The position numbers and the translations under genes are program-made. Below, in pieces: positions 35,701 to 48,800 of a DNA stretch of 64,000 bases. How positions within the stretch are numbered: position 1 is the stretch's first letter; each line of letters starts with the position of its first letter. Source of the stretch: Sisyra terminalis (Eukaryota > Arthropoda > Insecta > Neuroptera > Sisyridae); NCBI GenBank assembly GCA_958496175.1, contig OY292274.1:13289689-13353688 (forward strand), in the 5' to 3' direction. The notes under the pieces were generated by a model that saw nothing but the letters and a program-made list of their open reading frames with translations, made no database searches and was not told where the DNA came from.

Positions 35701-38700
35701 TTGATTAATGATTTATCAAGTTGCAATAATTCGACAGTTTTTTTTTTCAAAATTGAAAATTAAATATAGTTTCCTTAATCGTTAAGTATATTGTTTTGTT
35801 AAATGAACGTTTCAATATTCCGAATTCTCTTCTAGACGATCTTTTATGTTCTTAGAATTTTATAGAAAAATAACTCTTTAAGATGATTAATACACATATT
35901 TTATCTATACATATAAAAGAATGCATACCGTTTTTAAGAACATTAAAAAGTTGCAATCACTAGGAAGGATTTCTTCATTTCTAACGAATTCTAATTAAAT
36001 CTAAGAGTTTATAATTTTGCGAAACGGTAGAAATTTTGTAAAAGAATCTTTTATCAAGAGAACTACTAAAATAATCAACACAATAAAGATCACTTTGAAG
36101 TAAACTTGATGGAAATTTATCAAAAACCGACATTGTATTTTTGCATGACAATAGGTAAGTGTTATTCACAGAAATTTTTAATCCCATGTACTTTTGGATT
36201 AAAAATTGAACTATTGGTTAACTTGGCAAATTGATCCATAACTTTAAATTCAATATCAGAACTATTTTCTATTTCTATATGAAAACTCATGTTAAACTGA
36301 ACCTGTAGTTCTGAATGATTAAAAGGCATGTTTTTACTTAAATAATTTTTGACTTCTATATTAGGTATCTAAAACCAAAATAGGTAAATCCTTAAAAGAG
36401 AATGCCTTATGGTTACTAATTAAAGAATAAAACTACATTTTCATTAATCAATTGAGATAATTGTAAATTAATCACATACTTCGACTTAATGTCCTAATGA
36501 AGTGCTTTCTTTTTTTGTTTCTACAATACTTTTTTCATGAATGCTATTGATTTCACTCTAATAGCTTTTAAAATTAAGTTGCAATTATTTTAATGATATA
36601 ATTCCTTGTGATGGTTAGCCTAGTTCGAATTAGTAAATTAGGTAATGTAAGATTAATTGTTTGTGTTTCGATTTGAAATAATTAGTTGTTATAAGAACGA
36701 TATAATCTATTAAAGGTACTTTTCTGCTAAAGTATCTATCGTATTAATTGTTTTAATAAATTTTCATAATAAATCAATACTGAAAGCTTAATGAGACCGA
36801 TAATTCCACAAACAAAACTACTATGAAAACCACCTGACACATTATGCAACTAGTCTAAGATTGATTATAGTACAAAATTATGGAAAAAAAAAAGATATGT
36901 ATAGCCACTATTATTTATAAATTGAGGAAAGTATACAAGTGGTAACGAACCTAGCAAAAATTGTACAAAAAAGTATTTTATTTTGAGGTAAAGTCTTATA
37001 TGAGAATTTTAATCACATATATATTTACATTCTATTAATTACTTAAAGAATAGGTTTATCGGTAAGGTATTTTTTTTTTATGGTTGTAGAAACTAGTTTG
37101 AATCTAATAAAATTAAATTATTTCTGTTTAAATATATTAAACTCTAAAATTTTTTAATGTTACTTTTGTTCATCTTTCGAATAAAAAATTTATTAGTTAA
37201 TTGGAAAATAGACAAATGCCAATTTTACTACCTCAGTTAGAATGAAGTATAGTGCAGTGATTTAGAAACCAAAGTTTATCGTTTTATCAAGCCTTCAAAT
37301 AATTTACTCACCAAAATAAGCTGATGAAAAAATTTCAAACGTCGTGATTAAATTTACAGGAAAATGGTTAAAGGATTTTTAACTTTTAAATATTGGAATT
37401 TACTTCATTTAATTTGTACCTTTGTTGTCTAATTTAGATGGCAGCTTATTAAAATTGGTGGTTTATAGTAAAGCTATGAAATCTTGGTGAACGAAATTCA
37501 ACGAACTCTTGACGTCAGCTTTACAGCATCACTATGATTATATTATTTTCCTATGGCAGTGTTGATCGAATTACTGACGAAGTGGTGATTAATGAAGGTT
37601 AAATCAGATACGAATAAAAGATTCCATATAGAAACTTTTTAAAACTTTGACTCGAATAGTTTTTCCACAGTCATTTTGGCAGTCAGTGATGGCCCTATCG
37701 CTATCATTCAATAAAACAGAAATAAATCAATATTATCGGTGGATGATTTTTCGTTAATTTTTGGCATCATTTCACATAAAAGGTTGTAGTATTTTTGGTA
37801 TGGTTTAAAAATTAAATTATAATGGATCACATTATTGTTAATACTTAATAAATAAATTTTATTGAATATTTCCAACACTACTTTTTTATTTTATTTCAAA
37901 TATTTACTTATACCTTCAACATCTATTTTTTATGTTGACATTCCAAAATTTTTACAGCTTAATGCTCTGCTAAAAGTAGTAAGTAAAAAATCTCGTTTTT
38001 CAATAATTCAGCGTTCATAAAATGCAAACGTATGCAGATTTTGACGAAGGTTGAGTAAAATTAATGAAAGAAGAAGAACAACAACAAACGTGGAAAGAAA
38101 GTATAGGCTGGAAGGAGTCGTAAAGCAGGATGAAATTCCAACTCCGAGGAGAGTGGTTTACTTGATGGAGGACTTGGGAAAGTTGAGAACACGATATGCG
38201 TTATGGAAGAAGGAAAAGTGCGTGCATTCAACTTGTGTATGTGGATTCCGTTCCCCAGGATATATAAGGCACTCCCGGACAGTGCTCTTGAGACGCTCAT
38301 GCATATATACGACACATCTTAACTCCCTTGGATGTTGGGGTGCGGCCGTATTACACAAAAGACAACTGCTTTCCTCGGGCAAAGACTCATCGCCCGACTT
38401 TCACAGATATCAAACGTTTCATCCTTGTTTCTTCAAGACAGCTTAACCTTTGCAAAAGGCAACTTTTTCACAAAAACATAAATAATCATTTCTTAATATT
38501 TAAAGTAGCTTACAGATCTTAAATGTGAACCATAACTTTTGCTTTTATTTTTTCAACTCTAAACAAAAACGTTTTTCATTTTTTGAAATCCTTCGTAGAA
38601 TTGTTTTTTTTTTTTTCTTTTCTTTAAATGAGTTCTTTTCATTAAAACTCGTTAAAAACATCTTTTTGTTTCATTCATTCAATTTTTTTTGCTGTCTTGT

Positions 38701-39794
38701 TATCATATGAATTTAATTTTCACAAAATTTATAAAAAAGTATCATGATAATTTTTGTCAGTTTCGATGGAATGTGTAAAAAAAATGTTATGATTGATTCA
38801 CAAAATTTTTAACATGTGTATGTGTGTAATTATAATTTCATACAGACAATGGTAGTCTGAGATATTTCTTAGAGATTATCCTTAGCTTGAATTCCCTCTA
38901 CACAAGTGAACCGAAATTCTTTGTTTCGATTAAAAAAAAATTTAATCAAACATATGAGTTTGAGCGTAAAAATCATCATATGTAAAGTCACAAAAAAAAA
39001 TGTGAAAAATTTTATTGTTCTTGTATTTTATTCCAGAATCAATAGATTTCAGAAAGATGAACAAATAAAATATGTAATGGTTGTACGTGTTAAAAATCGT
39101 CTTTACCAGCATATATACGGGTATTATAACATGCAGGGGGAGTTTGAATATGGCTGTAGGAATATGAGGCAGACTTCTTTAATTTACACTTTGCGAGTTT
39201 TTAAAAGCCGAAAAGGGGTTCGTTCTTTTCTGCAATGATGAGAGATGCCCACATCCGTCATCCGCCAAGCGTCAACCCCCAAGAACTCAACCCTCCTTTA
39301 AGCAGGTCTTCAGTGGAATATACAACTTCTTGCTTTTATTTTAATCAGGAATACATTTTTTGGGAAAGATATACGTACATAATACGTATGGTTCTTCTTT
39401 TCAGGCGACATCATTTATACATATTATATTCTAACTTGGATTCATTAATGTGGAGCGCGATCAAAGCGTCAGAGCAAATCATTTGTTCGTTATATCACCA
39501 GTCTTGACGCTTTTTTCTTGCTTTGTTTGTGCTTAAGAAGGTGCTCCACTTGTGCTTTGGTCTTAGTGAAAAACCAATTCTTCAACCAATCATCCTTATT
39601 ATTTTTTTCTTTTTATTTATTAAAAAATAAATTGTCACATGAAATTTTGAATTATTCCACACTCTTCAAGTATTATAACAGTTATAAAACCTTCTCGAAA
39701 TTCGTGAAGAAACAAATCTGAAAAGTTTTCCCTGTCTGTAACGCTGTGACACAATAATTTTTTCTTTCAAAACTGTAAGTTTTTTTTCACAGTA
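30607..39794. other. 9-kb stretch without a recognisable gene
   Basis: AT-rich, with scattered less AT-rich islands at about 31800-32200, 34700-34830, 35440-35540 and 38050-38450. The open frames there (for example 131 aa at 38051 with a TTG start) have no family signature and unremarkable composition. An (AT)n tract lies at 32695-32752. 35500-35510 contains TGACGTCA, a perfect CRE/ATF-type palindrome. Confidence 0.45.
32695..32752. repeat. (AT)n microsatellite
   Basis: An alternating TA tract of more than 50 nt with one C and one G interruption near the ends. Confidence 0.95.
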
Positions 39795-41640
39795 TCTATA
39801 CTAATATATAAAATTCGTATGTCTGTCTGTACATTTCGATTTTGAACCCAACTTTAGGGTAAATATTTGTTTCAAATTTAACATTTTTAAAATTTTTGTC
39901 TGTCTGTGTGTCCCGATTTAACTAAAGAACGGAACAACCGAATTTAATGAAATTTGGTATTAAGATACAACAAAATTTCCCACAGACTATAGGCTACTTA
40001 TCATCCCATAAAAATAATAAAAAAAGGTATTCTCTAGGGATGAAAACAGAAATTTTTACACTAGACAGATGAGTTATACATCATTAGAAAGATGATTTGA
40101 AGTTAGAAAATAATCTGTTAAAATATTTTTATTTGAACTGATGAAAAGCACAGTAAATTCAATTTAAATTTTTAAAAATTACCTCTTTGAAATATAAACC
40201 TTTATATATATATAACACATAATTGATGTTAATAGCGTAATGGCTTACGTATCTAACATTCTGATGCTCCTAATTATAAAGACGTGGGTTCGAATGTTGC
40301 ATTAAACGTTTTTTTTAATTTTATTTTTTTACAAAATTGTTGTAAATAGACCTTTAGAGTTGCTCAATAAGGAAATATTAACGAAAAAAAGTAATAGTAG
40401 TAGTAGTAATAATAATAATAGTAATAAAACTTAAAGTAAATACGTTTTTAAAACCGTGCATACCTAAAATCCTGTATTTATATATCCCCTCTGACTGATG
40501 AAATTTTAATATTCGATGTATTTCTTTTAAGAAGTAGACAACTGATAAGAATTTTTTTTCGAAAATTCCTACCCTAAAAGAGTAAAAGGGGTGACTAAGT
40601 TTGTATGAGAAAATGTAGAGTTAATCAACAATGGAAATTTTGAATTTAATAAGTGTTATTTATAAATAAATAATTAAATAAAAATAAGTTTCTGTTTTTG
40701 TTATATCATTTTAACTACAGTATTTTAAATAACGTCATTTCAATTAATTAGTATGAAAGTTTAGGTACTTATACCAAATACCAAAGAGGCAGTTTTTAAT
40801 TTTTGTTTGTTTTTCAACAATCAAACTTTTTTAAAATCTAATTTTTATGAACCAATGATTGTACAAAATTGTTCAATGATTGAACAAAAACGTAGGATCT
40901 GCTTTAAATTTAAACTCTAATATATACATATATATATCTAAAAAAGGTTAACTTCATAAGTGAGCATTACGTTTTTTGGCTTTCACATATTGTAAACCTG
41001 AAAATCCGAAATACGTGATCACAAATAAATACATTAATGAGTGAATATCGAATGGTTTTATTAGATAGTTGAAATTCAGATATTTTAATAATAACTGCAT
41101 AGATACACAATGGTTATACTTGATTATGGTGGAACTGGGTTTCGTGCATTTGAACAAATTTTAATTTCGCCGTAGTTTTGTACATTTCAGTAGTGTAAAA
41201 GTTGAGACAATGAAATGGGATTTCTACTAATATTCTAAATATCTAGGCGAGTGTTTTGATAACTTTTGACTATTGTAAGTCATAATTATGACTGATTTTG
41301 TTGAACTTAACGATAGTTTTTATTTGTGTATAGATGGTGATTGATTTACGGATTATTTGGTTCACGGTAGGTATACGGAATAGACCATACTGTTTTTAGA
41401 TATTTATAAATATTTTTTGAAAATTAATTGTTCATTATATACAACTATTTTATTCTAAGTAACAATTTATTAAATGTGTCTTTTTAAAGTTGACAAAATA
41501 GTATTTTTAAGTATGATTATGTTTTTCGTAAAAGAAATAAGAAAAATAATAATTTTCATATGCCACTACAAATCGCAAATTTAAAAAGAAAATATAATCT
41601 ACACCTACGTTACGCAGTCGAAGTCGCGGGGGTCAGCTAG
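39795..41640 (+). mobile_element. Helitron A, full-length non-autonomous (1846 bp)
   Basis: The 5' end TCTATACTAATATATAAAA, followed by the GTCTGTCTGTGTGTCCCG block, is classic for insect Helitrons. The 3' end has a GC-rich short hairpin region and terminates GGGGTCAGCTAG with a T following. Insertion lies between A and T with no target duplication. No Rep/helicase is present. It contains a tRNA-like segment, a trinucleotide (TAG/TAA)n tract near 40395-40430, and an internal module shared with three other Helitrons here. Confidence 0.9.
40236..40306 (+). other. tRNA-like segment inside Helitron A
   Basis: TAGCGTAATGGCTTACGTAT resembles a D-arm/A box. Downstream GACGTGGGTTCGAATG is a near-perfect T-arm/B box. 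A CTCCTAA heptamer sits where an anticodon loop would be (CCU, Arg-like), but the anticodon stem does not pair. A second copy is in Helitron D (63118-63183). It is a degenerate tRNA-derived module, not a functional tRNA. Confidence 0.5.
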
Positions 41641-43195
41641 TATATCCATAGTTTTGTTTGAGCTAAACTTAGTAAAATCGTTTTCTCAACCTTTCTATTA
41701 CGATAAATTACGTCTTTTTCTGCAGTATTTAAAATATAGAAAATCGACGATATTCTAAAGCATATGTTTAAATTTTAGTTTTACTGTATTAGTTGAGATA
41801 TAAATGGTTTAATTATCAATGGTTGGTTGGGGTGTGAGATTTCTCAAGTTTAAGTTTACGAAAGCCACAACAGGATATTGAGATAGACCAAGTTCACCTC
41901 AAGACGCTGATCTGCGTGAGATATTTGACGTAACCGCAAGACACTCACAACCCTTAGCAAACTATATTAAACGATCAAATGCGGCACATAATAGCATATC
42001 GTATTTCGAATCCACGTCCTCGTTCCCATTGTTCTACCAATACAAAAATCCGGGAAATAAAAACTTGAAATTTTTTCTCCCAAGATTAGAAAATCTCTAT
42101 TTTCTAATAGGGAAAAAAAAACATCTTAAAACTGATCAAATACAAAAATCTCCTCGACATCCGTTTTTGAGAAAGCTGAACAAACAATAAATCCGAAGAA
42201 GTTTGTTAAATATTTAAACGGATAGACGGAAATGTTTCGAGAAAAAATCGACTCAATTAAGAGACGAATGGAATGATTAAAAGAATATTGTTTATATGCA
42301 AATCGTTGCAAATCTATCGCCATATATTGCACGCACCTCGAGACGTCGTGGTAGACAGACAAACAGACCGACTGACTTCGGGTTACATTGATTCAGGCCT
42401 ACTCTGGAGATGTGGAGGAGTTTCACGAAAGAAATCAATATACGCGCCATCTGGCATTATTATTTGTCTACAAATATGAAGCCATTCTGTCCAATCTCCA
42501 CTCTAATTAACAACCCTGTAATTCATATCTCAAGGAAAAAAATGTTCATTTTCTCATAGAGGAAACTATGTGTATCTATTCGTATGCTTATAATAATATT
42601 TCCAACAAATACACCACATTAAGACTAAGGATTTTCTCCCTAGAGAAATGACGTCAGAAATGGAGACATAAAGGGTAAAAATCACGTTCTTCTTGCGCTC
42701 ATTAACAGCTGTGTAATTAATGACTCAAGACTGCAATCCGTCGCAGTCTTTCGCATATTCATTACGCCATTTGCTATCTTTTTTTTATTTATTACAATTA
42801 CGAGCGAGTTGCAAGTTGAGAACAAAGAATTTTTTTCCATTTTTTAATGAAATTATATATTTTTTTCTAATAGATTTTTAGTGGTTTATTAGTGGGATAT
42901 ATTGTAATTTGTTAAGAAGGTCTCGTAAGGTTTGGGATGGGCTACGAGGAGTTTGCTTACATAGATTGCAGGTATAGAAAGGGTGGAATCGTTGAGGGAA
43001 TGACAGGTACACCGCGGTACATGGGAATGAGGGACGTTTACTTCTCGAGTGGAAAATGTGATTTCTTCATCTAGCGTCAATCTACGCGCTCATATAAGGC
43101 CGTCTACTTTTCCTACATCAGAAAATTAAAAAAGAATATGTATATATATATCTCAATATTTACATTTGAGAATATTTTCAAATAAATTAATTAAC
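41641..43195. other. no gene seen; one less AT-rich candidate regulatory island
   Basis: No coding feature is supported. 42690-42790 combines an E-box, a homeodomain-type site and an inverted repeat and is listed separately. Confidence 0.4.
42700..42752. promoter_or_regulatory. candidate enhancer core: E-box, TAATTAAT site and inverted repeat
   Basis: CAGCTG (42706-42711) lies five bases from TAATTAATGA. These are followed by a perfect 8-bp inverted repeat AAGACTGC / GCAGTCTT (42727-42734, 42743-42750) around an 8-nt loop. The local base composition is less AT-rich than its surroundings. A regulatory role, possibly for prospero, is inference. Confidence 0.35.
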
Positions 43196-43804
43196 TAAAG
43201 GCGTTTACAATTTTTCGAAAACCAAAAATTTAATTTCCTAATGTTGAAAGCAAATAAAAGTTTCCAATTTTTTTCTAATTCAATGATTCTATTTACATGT
43301 TTCATATTAATCCAATTGTAGCGATTTAAAATAAAATATACGCAATGATAAAATTTGAGGAAGAAGTATTAAAAAAATCCATTTAATTAACAAAAATGTA
43401 TTTGAAATGTTGAAAAAATAGATTGTGGTAAAAAAGCTAATGTTGAAATTTTGATAATAACAAATTTTAAAATAGAAAATGGCATATTGGTTTTTTTAAC
43501 TAAAGGCGTTTAAAATTTTTCGAAAACCAAAAATTTAATTTCCTAATGTCGAAAGCAAATAAAAGTTTCTAATTTTTTTCTAATTCAATGATTCTATTTA
43601 CATGTTTCATATCAATCCAATTGTAGAGATTTGAAATAAAATATACGCAATGATAAAAATTGAGGAAGAAGTATTAAAAAAATCCATTTAATTAACAAAA
43701 ATGTATTTGAAATGTTGAAAAAATAAATTGTGGTAAAAAAGCTAATGTTGAAATTTTGATAATAACAAATTTTAAAATAGAAAATGGCATATTGGTTTTT
43801 TTAT
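43196..43804. repeat. 305-bp tandem duplication, two near-identical units
   Basis: Unit 1 (43196-43500) and unit 2 (43501-43804) begin TAAAGGCGTTTA and end TATTGGTTTTTTTA. I count about eight differences, roughly 97% identity, so the duplication is recent. No ORF or TIR; the unit is of unknown nature. Confidence 0.95.
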
Positions 43805-44299
43805 ATTAAATCAATTTTCATCTAACCACAATTAATAAAAGGAGTGTGAGTGTACCTTCATTTTCAATAATGATGTATCTTTATTTTATTTTATTTAGCA
43901 TAACTTGATTAACATTTACATTGTTTAATAATTACTTCGATGTAAAGAATTATCTGGCATTTATAGTAACTTCAGTTTCAGTATTTATTTTTAAACTTTA
44001 TATGAATAATAAAATCGATGCCCGATTGTAAGTAATACATTTTGCTTACATTTTTGGTTTTTATGTTGGTTTATTCAAAAAATGAACACCACTTGCATTT
44101 TTTTAAAAAATTGTGATATATTTTGTTGGTGTAATAATAAACATAGCGAGCAGTACTCAATAAGAACAGTATCTATGATGAATATTTCAGAGCTTTATTG
44201 TAATTCTACTAGAAATAGATTCAAGCAATAAGCGTAAGATCGTGCATCCTGCATGCGTATATGATATAAAATATGTTATAAATAAATTTATTATAATAA

Positions 44300-44487
44300 C
44301 TTTATCTTTCCTTGGTCATTATAACCTATTGAAAAAGTATGCAAGGCTTTAAAAACCGTTACCTTTTTAATATATAATCACACCAAAAAGTACGGAAATT
44401 AACTTCGGAAACTACTCTGCAATTAAAAAAAAATATATTATTTAATGCAACAGTAAACTAGGTAGATAAAGAGTTTTCATAAAAATA
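44300..44487. repeat. flanking direct repeat R1 of Helitron B
   Basis: A ~188-nt sequence starting CTTTATCTTTCCTTGGTCAT and ending TCATAAAAATA directly against the Helitron 3' end. It is repeated as R2 at 45628-45816. Confidence 0.88.
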
Positions 44488-45627
44488 CTAGTAGTTGCCC
44501 GTTGCATTCGCAACTAAAGGTTTTATCTCAATAAAATGTTTAATATGAGATAATGTAGAGTTAATCAACAATCGAAATTTTAAATTTAATAATCAAAGTG
44601 TTGTTTTTAATATAAAAAAAAGTTGATCTAAAATTATATTCAGAAATAAAATATAAGTGTTTTTTTAATATCATTTTAATAACATTTCAAATAACGTCAT
44701 TTCACTAAATTAGTATGAAAGTTTAATACTTATGTAGTACTTATACCAAATTGGCGATTTTAAATTTTGGTTCGTTTTTCAACAATCAAACTTTTTAAAA
44801 TCTATTTTTTTATGAACCAATGGTTGTGATCTGGAGTAATTATATATTCGGCTGAAAAGCATTAAGGTAGCGATTTTTTGCCATATATTTCACTGTCAAT
44901 TCAAATATAAAATCTTCGATACTAACTTTTTTTCGGTATTTATAATAGAACAATTTGAAAACCAATTATTGTTATTGAAAATAAATAAAATATTCGAGTT
45001 TACTTCCACGCTTTCCACCTATTTCCAACGATTTTGTATTTATAACATCTAAATGTCCCAAATCGAATAGCTTTTTAGTCATGTTAACTAACATAAAGAA
45101 GGTCATTATTTTTTTTCGTTTTACATTGTATTTTCAATTATAAGTGCACATTTATGTCGACGAAATTGAGTGTTTTCCTTATACGATGCAGATATATAAT
45201 AAGAAAGGGTTTTTGAAAATTTCTCCCCTAAAAGAGCGAAAAACGGTAGTAAAGTTTGTAAGGGATAACGTTTAATAAACAATCGAAATTTCAAATTTAA
45301 TAATCAATCAAAGTCCGTTAAAAGATAAACGTTATTACTGCTTAATATAAAACAAAGTTGATTTATTATTAGAAAAAAAAACTTAGGGTCTACTTAAAAA
45401 TTTAAACTCTGATAAGTAGATATATCTGAAAAGTTTATAAATGAGCATTATGTTTTTTGGCTTTCACATATTGTAAACCTGAAAATCCGAAATACGTATT
45501 CACAATTAAATACATTAGTGAGTGAGTATCCCTAACAACGTTTGGAATGCGTAAGTGGAGATAACAGCGCATGCGCATAGCCCATTCTGCACGGACGCAC
45601 GGAAAGATAGTCATTTTATATATATGA
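44488..45627 (-). mobile_element. Helitron B, non-autonomous, bracketed by direct repeats
   Basis: On the minus strand it starts TCATATATATAAAATGAC (45627) and ends GCAACGGGCAACTACTAG (44488), both Helitron-type ends. It contains the shared module with the conserved tail FGFSGLQYVKAKKHNAHL read in the sense direction. No helicase. Its body is inverted relative to its termini when compared with Helitrons A and D. Confidence 0.85.
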
Positions 45628-45816
45628 CTTTATCTTTCCTTGGTCATTATAGCCTATTGAAAAAGTATGCAAAACCTTAAAAACCGTTCCCTTTTTAATA
45701 TATAATCACATCAAAAAGCACGGAAATTAATTTCGGAAACTACTTTGCTACTAAAAAAAAAATGTATTATTTAATGCAACAGTAAACTAGGAAGATAAAG
45801 AGCTTTCATAAAAATA
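45628..45816. repeat. flanking direct repeat R2 of Helitron B
   Basis: A copy of R1 (about 90% identical by eye) that begins immediately outside the Helitron 5' end and ends TCATAAAAATA. Confidence 0.88.
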
Positions 45817-48800
45817 AGATCATTATAACGAAAATTTTTGAAAAATTCCTTTATTTTTGTTGTAATTAGGTATATATTATCCATGAAACTTCATTCATAA
45901 AAGTATAAACAAATACTTGTTTTCAAATTCGACTATCAAAACTAACTTTTTGGTACATTTTTTTTCGGTTGTCAAAAATGTATATGTGGTCATTACTTTA
46001 ATCAGGTACTGCAAATGCAATAAATTCTTGAAAAGTTATAAACTAGAAATCTTTATAAAATATTTTCTGCAAACAAAAATATTAAACGTTATTTTGTAAA
46101 AAATAATTTTTGACTGAAATAACATAACTGGAATAATATTTTACCTTTCGAGAGAAGTCACTTATTTCAAATTAAACATAAAATAACATTCAAAATTAAA
46201 AAAATAACTTTGTGATTTAAAACATAGTGAAAGAGAAGAGAAATATTGGTTTGATAAAGTCTTATTTATTTGTACGAATAATGGATACAATGAAGACATT
46301 GAGATTAAAGTATAAAAACCTTTACCAATAAAAATAAATGAGGTACTTAATACCCAAATGGTCGATAAATAACGGTAATAATATTTTGAATATTTTCCTT
46401 CTTTTTTGGCCACACAATAGCTATTTTATTTTGTTTTACAGACATTTGGCATATAAATAATTTCTTTTCAAGGCTCTTTTAATCCAAAATGTTGTAATTT
46501 TTATTTAAGTAGTTTTTGTTTCGATAATTAGGTTAAGTTTGCTATTAATCATAAAAACTGGAACAAATCAGACGAATAAAAGATTTTAGATTTAGTTTTT
46601 TAGTAGAAGTGGTTTTTTTTTACATTCATGTTACATTTTTGAACTCATTGCTAATGAATTGAAATAAAAACAGTTTACCTCATTTTACCAGGAAACAAAC
46701 ACTCGAAAAAATTAAGAGACATTTAACAACATTGTCGACTTTTAAAGTTTTATAAGTTCTAGATAATTGTTCCACTAGTAGTTTATATATAGGTACATAG
46801 AATATGTTACGTTTATAAAAGTATGACTTATGCACATTCATATAAAATACTATATAAAATACGTGTATTATAGAAAAATATACTGTAGAAACTTGAGAGT
46901 AAATGACATATCTCAAGTTTTCTTTAGCGACCTAAAAAAAAAATTGAAATATTGTGCTAAATATGAAATGCATTCAACATTATACGAGTTTGTGGTGATA
47001 TTAACCTTTAAGAAATAAGCAAAGCTCCCCAGGGTATGTTTTATTCGTATGCTCTTACGGGGGGAAGATGGACGCTTAAGAGGGTTGAAACTGTACGTAT
47101 AATAATTTACATCACCTCAGGAAATATCACCAAGATAATATAAAATACACACGACTAATATTCTCATTAACATCTTACCAAATAGACAGCCGTATAATAA
47201 TTTCTCATTACTCAATTTCTTTTTTTAAATTAATCATGGAATGCACTTTTTTCATGTGGGATTAGGAGACTTTCTCGAAAAAAATGCCAGAGATGAATTA
47301 TTTGCGATCTTATATTATTTTCAACAACTTGTTTCTGAAAACAAACCTTGATATTTTCCTTCATTTCCGAGTAAGTCTCAATAGAATGTGTTGCGTACCC
47401 ACTCGCACCCATTGTTTGGAATATGCTGATGCTTGTTGATCTATTGTTGGCGACAAAAAATAGGGAAAATTTTCTCACTATTTTTTCCCAATATTACAAC
47501 TGGAGAGAGAGAGACGCTTATTTTCTTCCACAGCTTCTCCAATGTGAATATAATTCTTCATCTTTCGAAATATACATATTATTTAAGCTAAATTAAAACC
47601 ATCACATTACAGTTTAGAACTAACGCTTCATTTGACTTACAATTCGTCATTAATTTATATAATAAAAAAATCAAACAAATATATTTAATAAATACTTTTT
47701 TTTTAATAACTATAAATTCTGTATTACTTAATTATTGGGTTAGTTGTAATTGATATATGAGTCTTGCAACTAATACGAGTGAAATGTGAGATGCATTATT
47801 AAAAATAGATTTTATGCACTTTTTTTTGCTTTGTACATAACTACAAATTATTTTCATGAAAAAATGCATTTTGCAAAAAAAAAAAGAGGAAACGCAGAAA
47901 AGACTGAATGGGTGGGATAGTGCTACCTCTTTAATTGGTATGATAAAAGACTATTTTTCTTGCATCAAATTTAGTGTAACAATTCATTAGTGGGTTTTTC
48001 AAAGGCCATTTTTTCTATTTCGGCTGAATTCCATTAATTTTTTTTGCCAAAGGAAAAACTATTGGAATGAATATTCGTTTGAAACGGACGAGGGTGAGTT
48101 CAATCAATTTCTGCTCGCTACATGTGAGTATATAATATACATGAAGTATATATAAACAAGTTGCATATACTTTGAACGAAATACATAGAAAATGAATGGC
48201 ACAAAGTTGAATCGTTTGCTTGACCATTGGCCGGTGAGCCAATGCACGCAACTTGATGGGAGGGCATAGCGATGCATGCAGTCCTCTGTGCATTCCAATA
48301 TTGATTCACAGCATCAATGTGCATCGTCGAGGAATAAAATATTGATAAAACTCAACAAAAATGCATCATATGAATAAATGCAACAATATTTGCTTCCACT
48401 GCCCATCCGACTGCACCATTCTGTAAATTTATCTACAAGCCATAGATTCAACCCCCATGCCCACCATCACATATCACACACAAGGAATTTATTTGATCAG
48501 ATTGTTTACAAAAACTCTACATTAACTCAATGAAAAATTTGCTCTTTGTTAATGTCGAAATTACCCGATTAAAAATGTTTCGATTTCGCGTTTGAAAATC
48601 GCATTAAACAAAGAAAAATATTGCACAATTGACCGAGGAAATATGTGAGACATGTACAACTTGGCGGACATGCATCGTTTGCTTCATCCACCACATGCTG
48701 AGTGCTAAAATGCCTTTCAAGTCATCATTCTAAAACTAATTCAGAAACTTCAAATACCGTTGTAATTAATTATTATTTTCAAAACTTTTCAAATAGCTCA

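Noticed and set aside
38051..38446. 131-aa open frame with frames on both strands in a less AT-rich patch
   Set aside because: It starts with TTG, has no homology I recognise and has overlapping antisense frames; likely non-coding island.
44300..45816. LTR/TRIM retrotransposon interpretation of the R1-R2 pair
   Set aside because: The repeats lack TG...CA ends, primer-binding site and polypurine tract, and the interior has Helitron termini; kept only as an alternative in the finding.
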